Part shown: positions 47,101 through 57,974 of the stretch, one piece after another | Layout: every line of letters starts with the position of its first letter | Position numbering within the stretch: the stretch's first letter is position 1 | Assembly (NCBI GenBank): GCA_902729315.2 | Contig: LR746264.1 | Coordinates: 6,163,878-6,227,877 of the forward strand | Reading direction: 5' to 3' | Source: Spirodela intermedia | Lineage: Eukaryota; Streptophyta; Magnoliopsida; Alismatales; Araceae | DNA: 64,000 nucleotides | Program-made: the position numbers and the translations under genes | Notes under the pieces: model-generated | What the model was told of the DNA's origin: nothing | The model's database searches: none | Seen by the model: only the letters and a program-made list of their open reading frames with translations

Positions 47101-48248
47101 ATGTAAAGTTTCATGATCTTTCTGAGAATCCAATATTTGCATTTGGTGTCTTCATTAGAAAAAGTATTTTCTCTTCTCTTGTATCGCTATCAGTTCAACT
47201 GAAAATTTTGGTTTTTCTCCCCTATCGAAGATGACTACCTAATGATGATATTGAGCGTCTGTCCAATGTCAAAGTTCGCTGTAGGTCAATCTCTAGTAAA
47301 ATTATTGTTGAATATGCATATTTGCTTCAATAAAAATGATGAACATTCAAGTTTCTGTAGTCTTCCAGCCTCATGATCCCAAGTTTCATCTGAGGCAGAG
47401 CTGGAATTATTTATTTTCAGAATGTTGGTATGTTGGCCATCGAAGTAACTGCTAGAAGGTATTTAATGCACAAATAAACAGACTCATGAGAAAACTTCAA
47501 ATTAAAGGCACGAATAAAGTGCCATGATTCGGGCATATAATACCAAGATTGACTTTTCTTCTGCCGCCGCCCGCTGAATAGGCCCTTACTACTTACTATC
47601 GGTAAGATTGGATTCCAGAGTCATGCAGGTACAGTTACCATTTGCGTTTGAATGTTGCAGCTATGCGTACTTGTTACGGGTGCGCTTGGCGGTAGATTTG
47701 ACCATGAAGTTGGAAACATCAATGCTCTCTATCGATTCCCAAAGACCCGGATCATCCTCATGTCAGATGACTGCTTGATCTACCTCCTTCCGAAGACCCA
47801 CCGCCACGAGATCATCATACAGTCATCTGTGGAAGGCCCCCACTGCGGTCTGATTCCCATCGGCGCACCGTCTGCTAGCACGACCACCACCGGTCTCCAG
47901 TGGGATCTCAGTGAGTCAATTCGCCCACCACTGCTCTTTCATTCATTCATTCATTCATTTTCTCTCTTGAAAAAATCTCTTGGTTGGAGCTGCCATCGGC
48001 ACTCTCCATTCCGATCTGCCGTCACGATTGGGCAAACGAAGAAAACAGAAAGAAGTGATTTTTTTTTGTCGTGTGGGAAGGTCTTACTTGCCCTCGGATT
48101 CATCTAAGAAGGGCTTGTGTTTCCAGCTGACACGGAGATGCATTTCGGCGGACTAGTGAGCACCTCCAACATCGTTCTTGCTGAGAAGATCGCTGTCCGC
48201 TCTGATTCAGATCTTCTCTGGACTATTTCCATCCGACGACCCCAATGA
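44176..48248 (+). CDS. TPK: Thiamine pyrophosphokinase
   Basis: Transfers pyrophosphate from ATP to thiamine, making thiamine diphosphate, the last step in cofactor synthesis; in plants it is cytosolic. Six exons: 44176-44314, 44510-44606, 45583-45655, 47001-47102, 47661-47910, 48127-48248, giving 260 residues. All introns are GT-AG and phases close. N-terminal catalytic segments are QLRICADGGANRL, KPDVIKGDMDSIREEV (the conserved DMDS acidic motif) and DESHDQDTTDLYKC. The C-terminal thiamine-binding domain has VTGALGGRFDHEVGNINALY, CGLIPIGAPS, TTGLQWDLS and LVSTSNIV. Length matches plant TPK1 (about 265). No transit peptide is seen. It is divergent from LOR and in tandem with the actin-capping gene. 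Confidence 0.96.
46000..46200 (-). repeat. Possible tRNA-derived SINE remnant in TPK intron 3
   Basis: On the minus strand a perfect pol III B-box match GGTTCAAATCC (about 46099-46109) follows a weak A-box-like stretch (AGCTCATTCAAG) by about 25 bases, without a foldable cloverleaf. Tails and target-site repeats are not clear. It could be chance or a decayed element. Confidence 0.25.
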
Positions 48249-48804
48249 ACTCGTGCGTGCGGTGGGGCCTCGCGCATGGTGGGCTTTGGATTTCTACTAG
48301 GGGCTCTTCTCTGGACATGGTCTTCCGAGACAATTCAATTCAATTCTAGGGGCATTTTACTATTATTCTCTTCTATTGGGTCTCCTCCACTAACGTGATC
48401 TGGAACCACCCCATGGAGGTACTGAGCAGGAGGTAAATCCAAGGTGGGGGACGCTCCTCCCTGTCTTGTGAGACTGCTCTGTATTTTCCTCCATCTGTGA
48501 TTTGGGATCTCCGTCACGGCCAAAGTGGCTTGCGCGTTTCGTGTTCTTAAGACTGTGTGAAGGACAGTTTTATGAAATTCTTTTGCTCGCTCTTTCTGTA
48601 CAATTTTTGCGATGGTGTAAAAGTAATTGATTGGAGAATCTATTGGGGTTATATTCTATTTTTGAACAATAATATCACTTTCAAGCGACGGTTTTATTAT
48701 ATTACTGGATTGATGTGATTTTTAAGTCTCAATTCATTAATTTCATGATATCATGACTAGTTGAATGGAGAATCCGACCCTCCATCAAACCCCACCGATC
48801 TTAT

Positions 48805-48842
<38 letters not shown>

Positions 48843-49050
48843 ACTGTGGATCTATTTCGTTGTATTCTATCTTTTCAAGACGAGAGCGAAAGAGAATTGG
48901 GCTGGCTGAGGACGATTTCGGATTTAGTCGGCCCATTCGGGTTTCGGGTTGACGTATCTACGATTACAACACTGTTGGGCGTGCGTGCAGCCCACAGTGG
49001 CTTTTGTCGTCGACGGGCAGAGAGAAACCACGATCTGCTGCTGCTTTGCA
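48249..49050. other. Intergenic: TPK 3' region and CPA promoter/leader
   Basis: It holds the 3' untranslated region of thiamine pyrophosphokinase and, toward 49050, the promoter and leader of the capping protein gene, with a CT run at 48809-48841 about 210-240 bases before the CPA start. No other gene is recognised. Confidence 0.6.
48809..48841. repeat. CT dinucleotide run upstream of CPA
   Basis: An uninterrupted (CT)n of about 16 units. Its position and strand relative to the start codon resemble the CT tract before the ATPase gene. Confidence 0.9.
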
Positions 49051-52000
49051 ATGGCGGACCGGGACGAAGGAGAAGGCCCGGAGATTAGCGGAGAACAGAA
49101 GAAAGAAATTGCGAAATGGTTACTCACGAACGCCCCTGCGGGAGAAATTCAGTACGTGGCGAAAGGTGCAGTTTCTCTTCCTCCGCGATCGGTTTTTCTT
49201 TTTGTCAAGGGGAAGATTTCCGCGGGGGGTTCTTCTCTTTGTTTGTTGAAAATGGTTGAGTTTGTGGCACAGATGTTCGATCGGTCCTCATGGACGACGT
49301 AGCATACGAGGCCGCGGCGGCCGTGGCGTTCCCCATCTACAACAAAGCCCATCTGCTGTCCCTAGCGATGCCCGACCGCAGTGGCGATGTGAGTTCTGAT
49401 CACTTTTTTTCTTTCCGATTGTATTTTATATTATTTTTTCTCGGCATGCTGCATTACACGGCTTCGGCTTTACCTGCGCCTTTATTTTCCGTGTGATCAA
49501 TATCTCGGCTATAAAGGTGCTATCGAAATAAAATTGGGTGTTTTCTTGGAATACGTGTTCTAATTCTCTGGGTAACTGGTTTCTTGGAATCCCTTTATAA
49601 GCTAATTCTCTGAGTAACCGATTATTGACGAATGGGTGATCCGTGACTATTTCTTTTAACAATTCATGTAAATTATTTCTGTATGTAATAGTGCATAGAA
49701 GTTAATCGCATTCACCGTGTACTTAAGCAGAAATTTTGAACATTTTCTGATGGCAATGGGCCTGAACTGTTTGCACCTTTGACTTGTCAGTTATGTTACA
49801 TGAATTCTTCTTATTTTCTGCTCTTCAATGATTTTTATATATTTTTTTTCTTGTTCATTAACCGTTGGATTTCCGTTAAAAACCCCGGGTACTTCTTCAC
49901 TCTCTTCACCAGTAATTTTCGTGCTCTTTCTGGTCTTAATTCTTTATATATGATCGTAGGTAATCATTTCAAAATTTGGGGAGATTGACAGTGAAAGTTT
50001 CCTTGATCCAAGGACTGCACAAGTTGCCATTGTGGACCATGTCAAACAGGTAACTTATTGATCCATCTACGTCCGTCTTTTTTATTTGGTTAATGAAATA
50101 ATTGAAAACCTTTTTATTTTATTTCCGTTGATTTCCCTAAATTTGGATGAGCATAGTGTACCATTTATTTTCTTATATGCTCACCCATGGTAAATGTGAT
50201 CTTAAAATGGCCGTTAATACCATCCATCTCATTTTTCTTCACTTTTTAAGTGAAATTATCAGAAATTGTCTATTTATAAGTCTTAACTATTTACGCTATT
50301 TTATTAAATATAATAGGTAGAAAATACGTGCAATAGGAGGATCAATGTTGTTTATTTTTCTAATTTCGTTCTACGAAAATCAAGGTTCGACTGTGATGTT
50401 GACTTTTCGTCAAAGCAAAGAGTAAGGGTAGAAAGTAAGGTATACTTAATCATACAGAATAATCTTCTGTGTTCCTTGCATGATGTTTATTTCCATTAAA
50501 CGATTCAAAATTGGCTTTTACTCTCATTTTTGTGTGATCATTGCACGGCAATCTCTTCTAATTTTGAATCAGACAGTGGGATGTCTACTACCAGCACAAC
50601 GTTGTTGCTGATGTAATGTATCAAGGAAAGGCTCTGGAACAAATGAAACTAAGCTCATCTGGTTGTAAAGATTCTCAGAATTTAACCTTAATAAATTGCC
50701 TCATTTGTTCACGTCACATAGGAAGATTGCTTGATTTGGTTTCGTATCAAGAGATAAAAGTTGAAAAGTGTGACGAGATTTTACCAAGTTTTAGCTTTCA
50801 CCAACTTAGTTCCAACTAGTGCGGGTTTGTGATGAAATATTTATACTCATGAATTTCATACAAAACGTTTCAACCAGATGAGTCATAATGTAGCCAGACA
50901 TGGGGAAAATCATGTTTTATGACACGTTTACAGACATTTCCTAGTAGTAAAATCGTGGGAATCTCTTTATCCTAACTATTATTCTGCGCAGGCTTATTTT
51001 AGTTGTCGAATTGAAATTTATTCTAGATGTTTTTAGAGGTGGATACTTGTTTTTTGCATTTTGTTTCATGACTTGCAAGTCGATCATGCTAATGCGTTAT
51101 GTCTCTTTTCAGATTGAATGAGTTCTTTGGCATTAATTGAACACTAATGAAATTTCATTTTTATAAACATTTCAGATTTGCACGAAGGTGAGACCAGCTA
51201 CTGATGAGGAGCTACCATGTTCCTACATTGAGGAATTTCGGTAGGAATTCTTCTTGATTAGTCTGCGGGAAGCTCTGGAGTGTTTCAAGTCTTGATTACT
51301 ATGGCTATGACAGTTTTGTGTAAAAATTAAGGGGGATAGCATGAGAATACTTAAACGTGCATTCCAATTATTAAAGTGAATATGGGAATGCAATCCAATT
51401 ATTCAAGTCCATTTTTTCGAACACATTGCAACTTCATACGTGATCTATGACGAGTTCCCCTATAATTTGGAGGTGCATTGTGTCAATGTGATTTAGGAAA
51501 TGTGGTTTTCTTTTTTCTGTAATATGGCTATAGAGGAGCCACCAAGAGAAAGCGTCTTTTTTCTTCAAACTATTCTTATCTTTTTGTCTTTTCTCTCTTT
51601 CTCCCCACTTTCATGGCAGGGCTCCTTTGGATGCTGAGCTTTGCAAATATGTTGACGAAACATATTCTAAAGGCACCTGTGCTGTTTACTGCACAAAGGG
51701 GAAAGACGTGGAAGGACCAGGAGCAGTTTTCGAATTTACGGTGGCGATTTCGGCAACTAGGCAAAGCCCACAAAATTTCTGGTGTGTCCATCAACAAAGA
51801 GTTATCTCATAATTTGTAAGTTTATTTCTTTAGTAAATTGGAGGGATTTGTTTTCTTTCACCTGTTTACAGTCATCCCGTTGTCATTACATCTATTAATG
51901 GACAATTTATATTGACCAGACCGAGAAAAAAGTTTGATTTATATGCCAAATTTTTCTGTCATCCCTCTGGAAGGTAATGTTAATAAAAAGTTAGTATGAT

Positions 52001-55000
52001 GTGCTCTAATGATTACGTTTCCATTAACTGGCATTAGCCCTCAACTAATTATGTTCAGCTTCACCTTGATAATTTCGTCTTCGTTTTGAGTTTTGGTTTG
52101 CTTGCACTTTATCATCATTAACCATTCTTCTGAGGCATTCTTATGTGCTTCTTATCAGCTGATAGTCATCAATAAAATTTATCCCTCTCTCTGTGTCCCT
52201 TTTTAATTGGCAGTGACAGCAAGAAAATGGACATCTTTTGGTAATTTCACAAATATGAATACTGAAAGACTGAAACATGTTTAAATCGGCCTAAGTTGGT
52301 GAAGCTTATGCCATTGGAGTGTACTGCCTGCTTCAGATAGGAGAGCTCAAGTGGGCGAGATACTACTTTTTCTTTTGTTTTAGTAAGCTATGCAAACCAA
52401 CTGTATCTTGACAAGCTCGGCTAACTTAGGTTCAATAAGAATCACTTTTAACAAAAGTGGCAATCCCCTTTTTCAGGTGTGAGGGTATTGCCATATGTAT
52501 CCCCATGTAAGGTCCTAGAGACCTCTAAGCATCTTACTGAACTTATAAATACAAATGAATGATGTGATACACAGCCTACATGACATCCATTCCAGATTCA
52601 TGAAATTATTCAAAAATGCCATTGACACCTCTCATGTAATTTTTGAGGTAAATTGTGAAATAGCATGGTATCAACTGTTGACACTGGTTTGATAATTTGT
52701 GTGCCTTCAGTGAAAGCCGTTGTTTTATGCATCTAAACTTCTATTATGGAACATTAACTTTCCCCCCATAAACTTCAGCAACGGGAGTTGGCGTTCAATT
52801 TGGATTGTGGAGTTCAAGGATGATTTGCAGGTTGTGGAACTAAAAGGCAAATTGCAGGTATTTATTTCCTCTTCATAATTCTAGTTAAGAAATTAGCTGC
52901 TAAGTACACAGTGTACAGCTAAAATGATCAAATTAAATCTTTTTACGGGTAACCTAGTTATGCTGCCGCTTATAGAGCTTCCTATTTGCCATTTGTGTGA
53001 TCATTTTTTCTTGAAGGTGATCTACACAATTGTCATATTGGGGTAGACGGATAAATTTATAACCAGTGGAGTTCTGGGCCTTCAAGCAGGGGATCATATG
53101 ATCAGAAGCACGAAAAAACAGCAACATTACTGACACAGAGGCTAGATACAGGAAGAATAGGCTATATCAAAAGTTGAATGCCTATCATATGTACGCTTTG
53201 GTTTAAGTATAATGACTTGAATGCTGACTAAATGGTTCTTGAATTTTTTTTTTGTTTCTCTCGTGCAAAATCTCACAACGAGAGAGTAGTTGGTGACGTT
53301 GCTACTTTGGATTTTGAAATTATCCTCTACATGGAATCGCTGATGTCACTTGTAAGAAAAGAGATGCCTATGTTTTACCAGGAAACCGATCCAGAAGATG
53401 CACGTTTATACGCTTCTGGCTCTTCAGTTAACACTCTACGCTAGAATTGATAAGTAAATTCTAAAATCTGTGGGAAGTTCCAATTTCACCGTCAAAACTG
53501 GTGTCCCCTTATGCTTGCACACCATGGATTTTAAGGGTCTATCTCTGCCACATTTTGATACTTCATAAGCTGTAATTCTCTTGAATGGCATGGCCTTGTG
53601 AGATTCTTTAGATGCTATACCACACCCTAAGTATCTGACGGCATCGCTGAGGACAAGTGGAGCCACTATGCCTAAGGCGGAACAGAACACAAGAACATGA
53701 TCCTTCAATCCTTGTACAACAGAATGAATGTCTTTTAGAAAATGTCCTCACTAATAAGTTAAATGGTTCTCTAACTTTCTCTTCCAGCAGGTCTCCGAAA
53801 GTTGTCCACCAAAATGTGGATTGATGAATTTTTTATGAGATTTTTTCAAGGGATTTGATCAATCGTCTGTTAGAAAATATCCAGATCATGGCATTAGTTT
53901 ACTCTGGAAAGATCCTGAGGACTGTTATCCATATCGAAGTACCTGGCCAGACACTCAATTAGCAGAGTTTGACGGCACTCAATTCATAATGAATGTTCTT
54001 CTCATTTGATAACATTCTGATCATTCATATGTTTCTTTTTGTTTCGTTTGTAAACATTACTACTGACTTAAATTTAAAATAAAGTAATCAGCAATCTGTT
54101 GGATAATCTGTATCCTATGATTAAAGACATGACATAAAATTCCCTGCCATTCAAAGGGAGATGAATCTAGGTCGTTATAAGTGGTTTTTTCCCTTACCAT
54201 GGCTACCAGAAGGTGATCCGAAGTGATATTTGCTATTAGATGCGTTTGTGCGGTGGAAAGATTATTTTTAAGGATGGAAAGTGGTGTGCTTGTCCAGACT
54301 TTCTCGCATTGAGTTGGTGCTTGCCATCCGTATCATATTTTTTACCTTACCTGCATAGTGTTATTTTGATGTGATATATAGTTTTATCACAGGTAGGTGC
54401 CCATTATTTCGAGGAAGGAAACGTGCAGCTAGATTCAACTAACGAATGCAAGGATTCCACCATGGTCCAGGTTAGGAAAGACTGCATTGTTAATTCGCGT
54501 TGAAATCATTTTCCGGTCAGAATCCTATGTAGCAATTGTCATATTTTTTACATGAACTGTGGGGTACTGCCCATTTTCGCTTCACCGGGACTTACAGTGG
54601 GGAAATCTTGTAGCATATACCTTCACTGTGACGTGGTTTGTGACGGAGTTGGGATTTAAAATGGCTCTTCCAGATTTTATTCTATCCAGCCTGATTACAA
54701 ATGCAACATCCTTTTATTTTCTTGCCATTTGCTTTAATTATCCAAGACATTTATTCAACCTGAAAAGGAGTTTTATCAATTTACCGTGCTCTCTTAAAAT
54801 ACGCCTACATCTTTGGCAATAGTGAGGGAGTTTCCCATGTCTCTACTAGGGGAACTGGTTTATCTTCGAATTCCACCCACCGTCTATTGACTTTCATGAC
54901 TTACAAGCGGCCATATCTCCTCTTCAGTCTCCAGATGACTCCGCGATTTCAATAGCAAACATAATTCGGCACCACGAAACAGAATATATGGCTTCTCTTG

Positions 55001-55381
55001 AGGTTTTTCTCTTAATCCCTGTCTCTTTGTTAGTTTATCTGATAGATCGAAGAGTTATGTTAGGGAACACACTGATGTTTGAGGATGCATGCATGCAGGG
55101 ATCGTACTTCAATCTTCCGGATACCACTTTCAAGGTACTCGTGACATGCCCGATTATTTTCAATTACAATCCTGAGCTAAGAAGGCGTTGATCTTCTTGA
55201 GGGCATCAAGCTTTCATTTCTTTCTTGCACCACGCAGTGATGATTTTCATCTGTGACTAATTAATGACTACAGGATCTCCGGAGGAAGCTTCCAGTCACC
55301 AGAACTCTGTTTCCATGGCACAGCACTTCGCAGTTCAGTCTGACCAGAGAAATCTCGAAAGAGCTTGGCATTGGAAAGTAG
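49051..55381 (+). CDS. CPA: F-actin-capping protein subunit alpha
   Basis: Alpha subunit of the CapZ heterodimer, which with the beta subunit caps actin filament barbed ends and in plants responds to phosphatidic acid. Ten exons: 49051-49165, 49273-49388, 49960-50049, 51176-51240, 51620-51781, 52779-52857, 54393-54470, 54928-55002, 55099-55134, 55274-55381, giving 307 residues (plant CPA is about 308). All introns are GT-AG and phases close. Diagnostic segments are EIAKWLLTNAPAGEIQYVAK, DPRTAQVAIVDHVKQICTK, VRPATDEELP, SPQNFCNGSWRSIW, GKLQVGAHYFEEGNVQL, IANIIRHHETEYMASLE, LPDTTFKDLRRKLPVTRTLF and the C-terminal SLTREISKELGIGK. The start at 49051 begins MADRDEGEGPE, as in the family. The gene is convergent with the PPR gene, with stop codons 288 bases apart. 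Confidence 0.97.
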
Positions 55382-55669
55382 AAATACTTGGCTGGCTGTG
55401 ATTCCTCCAAAACCCTTGCCTACTGCGTGCGTGCTTCATGAAACTGTTGGATTACTGAATCAGCGGAGCCTCTTTGAAACAGCCGTCTTTGAAAAAATTT
55501 CAATAGCTGGGAGAGGGGGGGAGTCTATCTAGTCCTTGCAGACACTAGTTTATCATGACGGGAGGATGCTCCTTAACCCGCGGTGTCTACTCTTTTAATT
55601 TACGAAATCCACTTCGTGTCATAAATTTGGTTATTTACACTGAATGATGTAGAATTCGGGGGAGGGAGA
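55382..55669. other. Short convergent gap between CPA (+) and PPR (-)
   Basis: Only 288 bases separate the two stop codons, so the 3' untranslated regions probably meet or overlap. Nothing else is seen. Confidence 0.7.
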
Positions 55670-57523
55670 TCATATGCTCTCGAGTGATTCGATGAACTTT
55701 CCATCTGATGCGAACCCTTCGTCGCAGATGGCAGCGGTCAGAATCTCCAGCACGCCATAGAGGATCTCGTGCTGCGGGTGGGCTCTATCCCCGACCACAA
55801 AGATATGCACCGCCTTCCCCACCTCGATCCAGCTCACGGCCGGCTCCTTCTTCGCACCCACCTCCTTCATCCTCTTCACCACCCTGGCCCTCTCCTCCCA
55901 TCTCTCCTCCGCAGAGTAGATGTTGGCCATCAGCACGTACGCCGCGGGGCACTCCGGCAACGCCCGCAGCAGATGCCGGGCCGCGTAGGCGCCCATCTCC
56001 GAGTCCCCTCTAATGCCGCAGGCCCCCAGCAGCGCCTGCCATACGGCGGCGGTGGGCTCCTCCGGCAGGCCCTCGATGAAGCGCAGCGCCTCATCTAAGC
56101 GCCCTGCTCTGCCCATCATGTCCACAACGCAGGCGTAGTGCTCCGCCCTCGGGCTGATCCCGTGGGCCTCCTCCATGGCGCGCAGGAACTCCATCCCTCT
56201 GCCGACGGCGCCCGCATGGCTGCAGGCGTGGAGCAGAGACAGGAACGTGACGTCGGTCGGCTCCACGCCTTGTGCTCTCATGCCGTCGTAGACCCGCAGG
56301 GCCTCGCTCCCTCGGCCGTGCCGCGCGAGGGCGGCGATGGCGGCGTTCCAGGAGACGGAATTCCGGCGGGGCATTTGGTCGAACACCTGCACGGCGTGCT
56401 CCAGCTCCCCGCACTTGGAGTACATGTTGATCAGGCCGTTGCCCACGTAGACGTTCGCGCCGAAGCAGGCTTTGACGACCAGACAGTGCACCTGCTTGCC
56501 AAGAGAGAGCTGTGCCGACTCGCCGAAGGCCCCCAGGACGGCGGAGACGATGGTGGGGTCGATGCAGACGGTGCCCGATCTCACCATCTCGACGAAGAGG
56601 GTAAACGCTCGGTCTTCCATCCCGTTCTGGGCAAAACCCACGAGGATCACCGTGTAGGAGACTTCGTCGTGCTCGTCGGCCGCGTCGAAGACCCGGCAGG
56701 CGTCCTCCACGAGGCCGCACTTGGAGTACATATCCATGAGCGAGCTCTGCACGCAGATATCTCCAACATGGCCGGCCTTCAGCGCGAGCCCGTGGACCTG
56801 ACGACCTTCCGGCAGGGCCCGGAGCCCCGAGCAGGCCGCCAGGGAGCTCGTATAGGTCAGAGAGTTGGGCTCCACGGGCGCGGCTTCCAGCATCTCCCTG
56901 AAAAGAAGCAAGCTTTCACGGAAGGACTGGGCCTGTGCCAGCCCGGAGATCGTCGCCGTCCAAGTTATCACATTCCTGTCCGGCATTTGGTCGAACATCT
57001 TCCTCGCCGAGTTGCCGCACCCGCATTTGTGGTAGGCGGTGACCAGCGCGTTCCCCACCGGGACGGCGCTGGCGAGGCCGTTCACGACGGCGGCGGAGTG
57101 CACCGCCCGGCACGCGCGGAGGAGCTCCGGCGAGTTGCAGACGGAGAGGAGAGTCGTGAGAGTGGCGTGGTCGCAGCGGCGGGCCTCGGAGCGAAGCATC
57201 CTCCGGAAGAAGAGGAAACCCAGATGGAGCTCCTGCTCCCTGAGGAAACCCGAGATGACAGAGTTCCAGGAGACGGTGTCCTTGACCTCCATCCGCTCGA
57301 AGAGAGCGGATGCCTCGGAGAGTCGGCCGCAGCGGGAGTACATGGAGATGAGGGAGTTCCAGAGGAAGAGCGCGGCGGCGCCGCCGGGGAAGGACAGGTG
57401 GGCATTCTTGACGATGGCCGCGTGGAGGGAGGTGCCCAGGCGGAGGTTCCCGGTCCGTCCGCAGGAGGAGAGGAGGGTGACGACATCGTGGAGCGGCGGA
57501 GGCTGCTGCGTGCCACTTGTCAT
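55670..57523 (-). CDS. PLS-class pentatricopeptide repeat protein with E domain (At3g05340-like)
   Basis: Sequence-specific organellar RNA-binding protein. PLS/E-type members usually specify C-to-U editing sites in mitochondria or plastids; the target here is unknown. A single exon gives 617 residues. PPR units run almost throughout, with typical cores LFLWNSLISMYSRCGRLSEA, VKDTVSWNSVISGF, NALVTAYHKCG, SLMDMYSKCGLVEDA and RNSVSWNAAIAALARHG. An E/E+ region follows (WQALLGACGIRGD, YVLMANIYSAEERWEE, AVSWIEVGKAVHIFVVGD, HPQHEILYGVLEIL). No DYW deaminase domain is present, so an editing role would need a partner in trans. The start at 57523 is the first in-frame Met seen; an upstream exon or transit peptide cannot be excluded. 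It is much more GC-rich than its neighbours. Confidence 0.93.
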   Translation of the reverse strand: MTSGTQQPPPLHDVVTLLSSCGRTGNLRLGTSLHAAIVKNAHLSFPGGAAALFLWNSLISMYSRCGRLSEASALFERMEVKDTVSWNSVISGFLREQELHLGFLFFRRMLRSEARRCDHATLTTLLSVCNSPELLRACRAVHSAAVVNGLASAVPVGNALVTAYHKCGCGNSARKMFDQMPDRNVITWTATISGLAQAQSFRESLLLFREMLEAAPVEPNSLTYTSSLAACSGLRALPEGRQVHGLALKAGHVGDICVQSSLMDMYSKCGLVEDACRVFDAADEHDEVSYTVILVGFAQNGMEDRAFTLFVEMVRSGTVCIDPTIVSAVLGAFGESAQLSLGKQVHCLVVKACFGANVYVGNGLINMYSKCGELEHAVQVFDQMPRRNSVSWNAAIAALARHGRGSEALRVYDGMRAQGVEPTDVTFLSLLHACSHAGAVGRGMEFLRAMEEAHGISPRAEHYACVVDMMGRAGRLDEALRFIEGLPEEPTAAVWQALLGACGIRGDSEMGAYAARHLLRALPECPAAYVLMANIYSAEERWEERARVVKRMKEVGAKKEPAVSWIEVGKAVHIFVVGDRAHPQHEILYGVLEILTAAICDEGFASDGKFIESLESI

Positions 57524-57689
57524 GTCCTGTTCACATCCATGGCTGCCGCTGGGGATTATGCCTCTGATTTCTCGCGTCCCATTCCAAGTAGCTTCTCAAG
57601 ATGCCGAAGCTTTGCTTCGATGTGACCGAAGAGCCAGAGATGGGGGTATTTCATCTGAAATAAAGAGGAAATATAGAAAACAAAAAGCT

Positions 57690-57763
57690 TTCCATTGCCG
57701 GGATTTGAACCCGGGTCGCCTGGGTGAAAGCCAGGTATCCTAACCGGACTAGACGACAATGGA
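57690..57763 (-). tRNA. tRNA-Glu (UUC), nuclear
   Basis: The minus strand reads TCCATTG at the 5' end and CAATGGA plus discriminator A at the 3' end (7 bp acceptor stem). The anticodon arm is CCTGG, loop CTTTCAC, CCAGG, giving anticodon TTC. The T arm has GGTTCAAATCC. No intron. A T5 run follows just downstream as a pol III terminator, and CAA motifs lie just upstream. It differs from plastid trnE, so it is a nuclear gene. It sits between the GTS1-like gene (stop 211 bases upstream) and the PPR gene (ATG 166 bases downstream), all on the minus strand. Confidence 0.95.
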
Positions 57764-57974
57764 TCATGTCCAGGTTGATCAATTGTTCAATCGATTTCTG
57801 ACAGAGAAATAGCTTCCACGACGGAAGATGTAAAATGTGATTCAATAATCTCCTGCTTCAAAGTCTCCACCCAGGGAAAATCGGAACCAATAAGGGCTAA
57901 CAATAAATAAACATACTGGCCGGCCTGCGCCTGCGAGCGGGACGGGGGCAGTCTACTATCGATCACTCTCTTCA

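Noticed and set aside
47939-47959. CATT tetranucleotide repeat
   Set aside because: It is a short simple repeat in TPK intron 5, with no sign of function.
56138-57625. Long open frame on the plus strand opposite the PPR gene
   Set aside because: It is a shadow of the GC-rich PPR coding strand. The translation is low-complexity and resembles no protein, while the minus strand shows clear PPR motifs.
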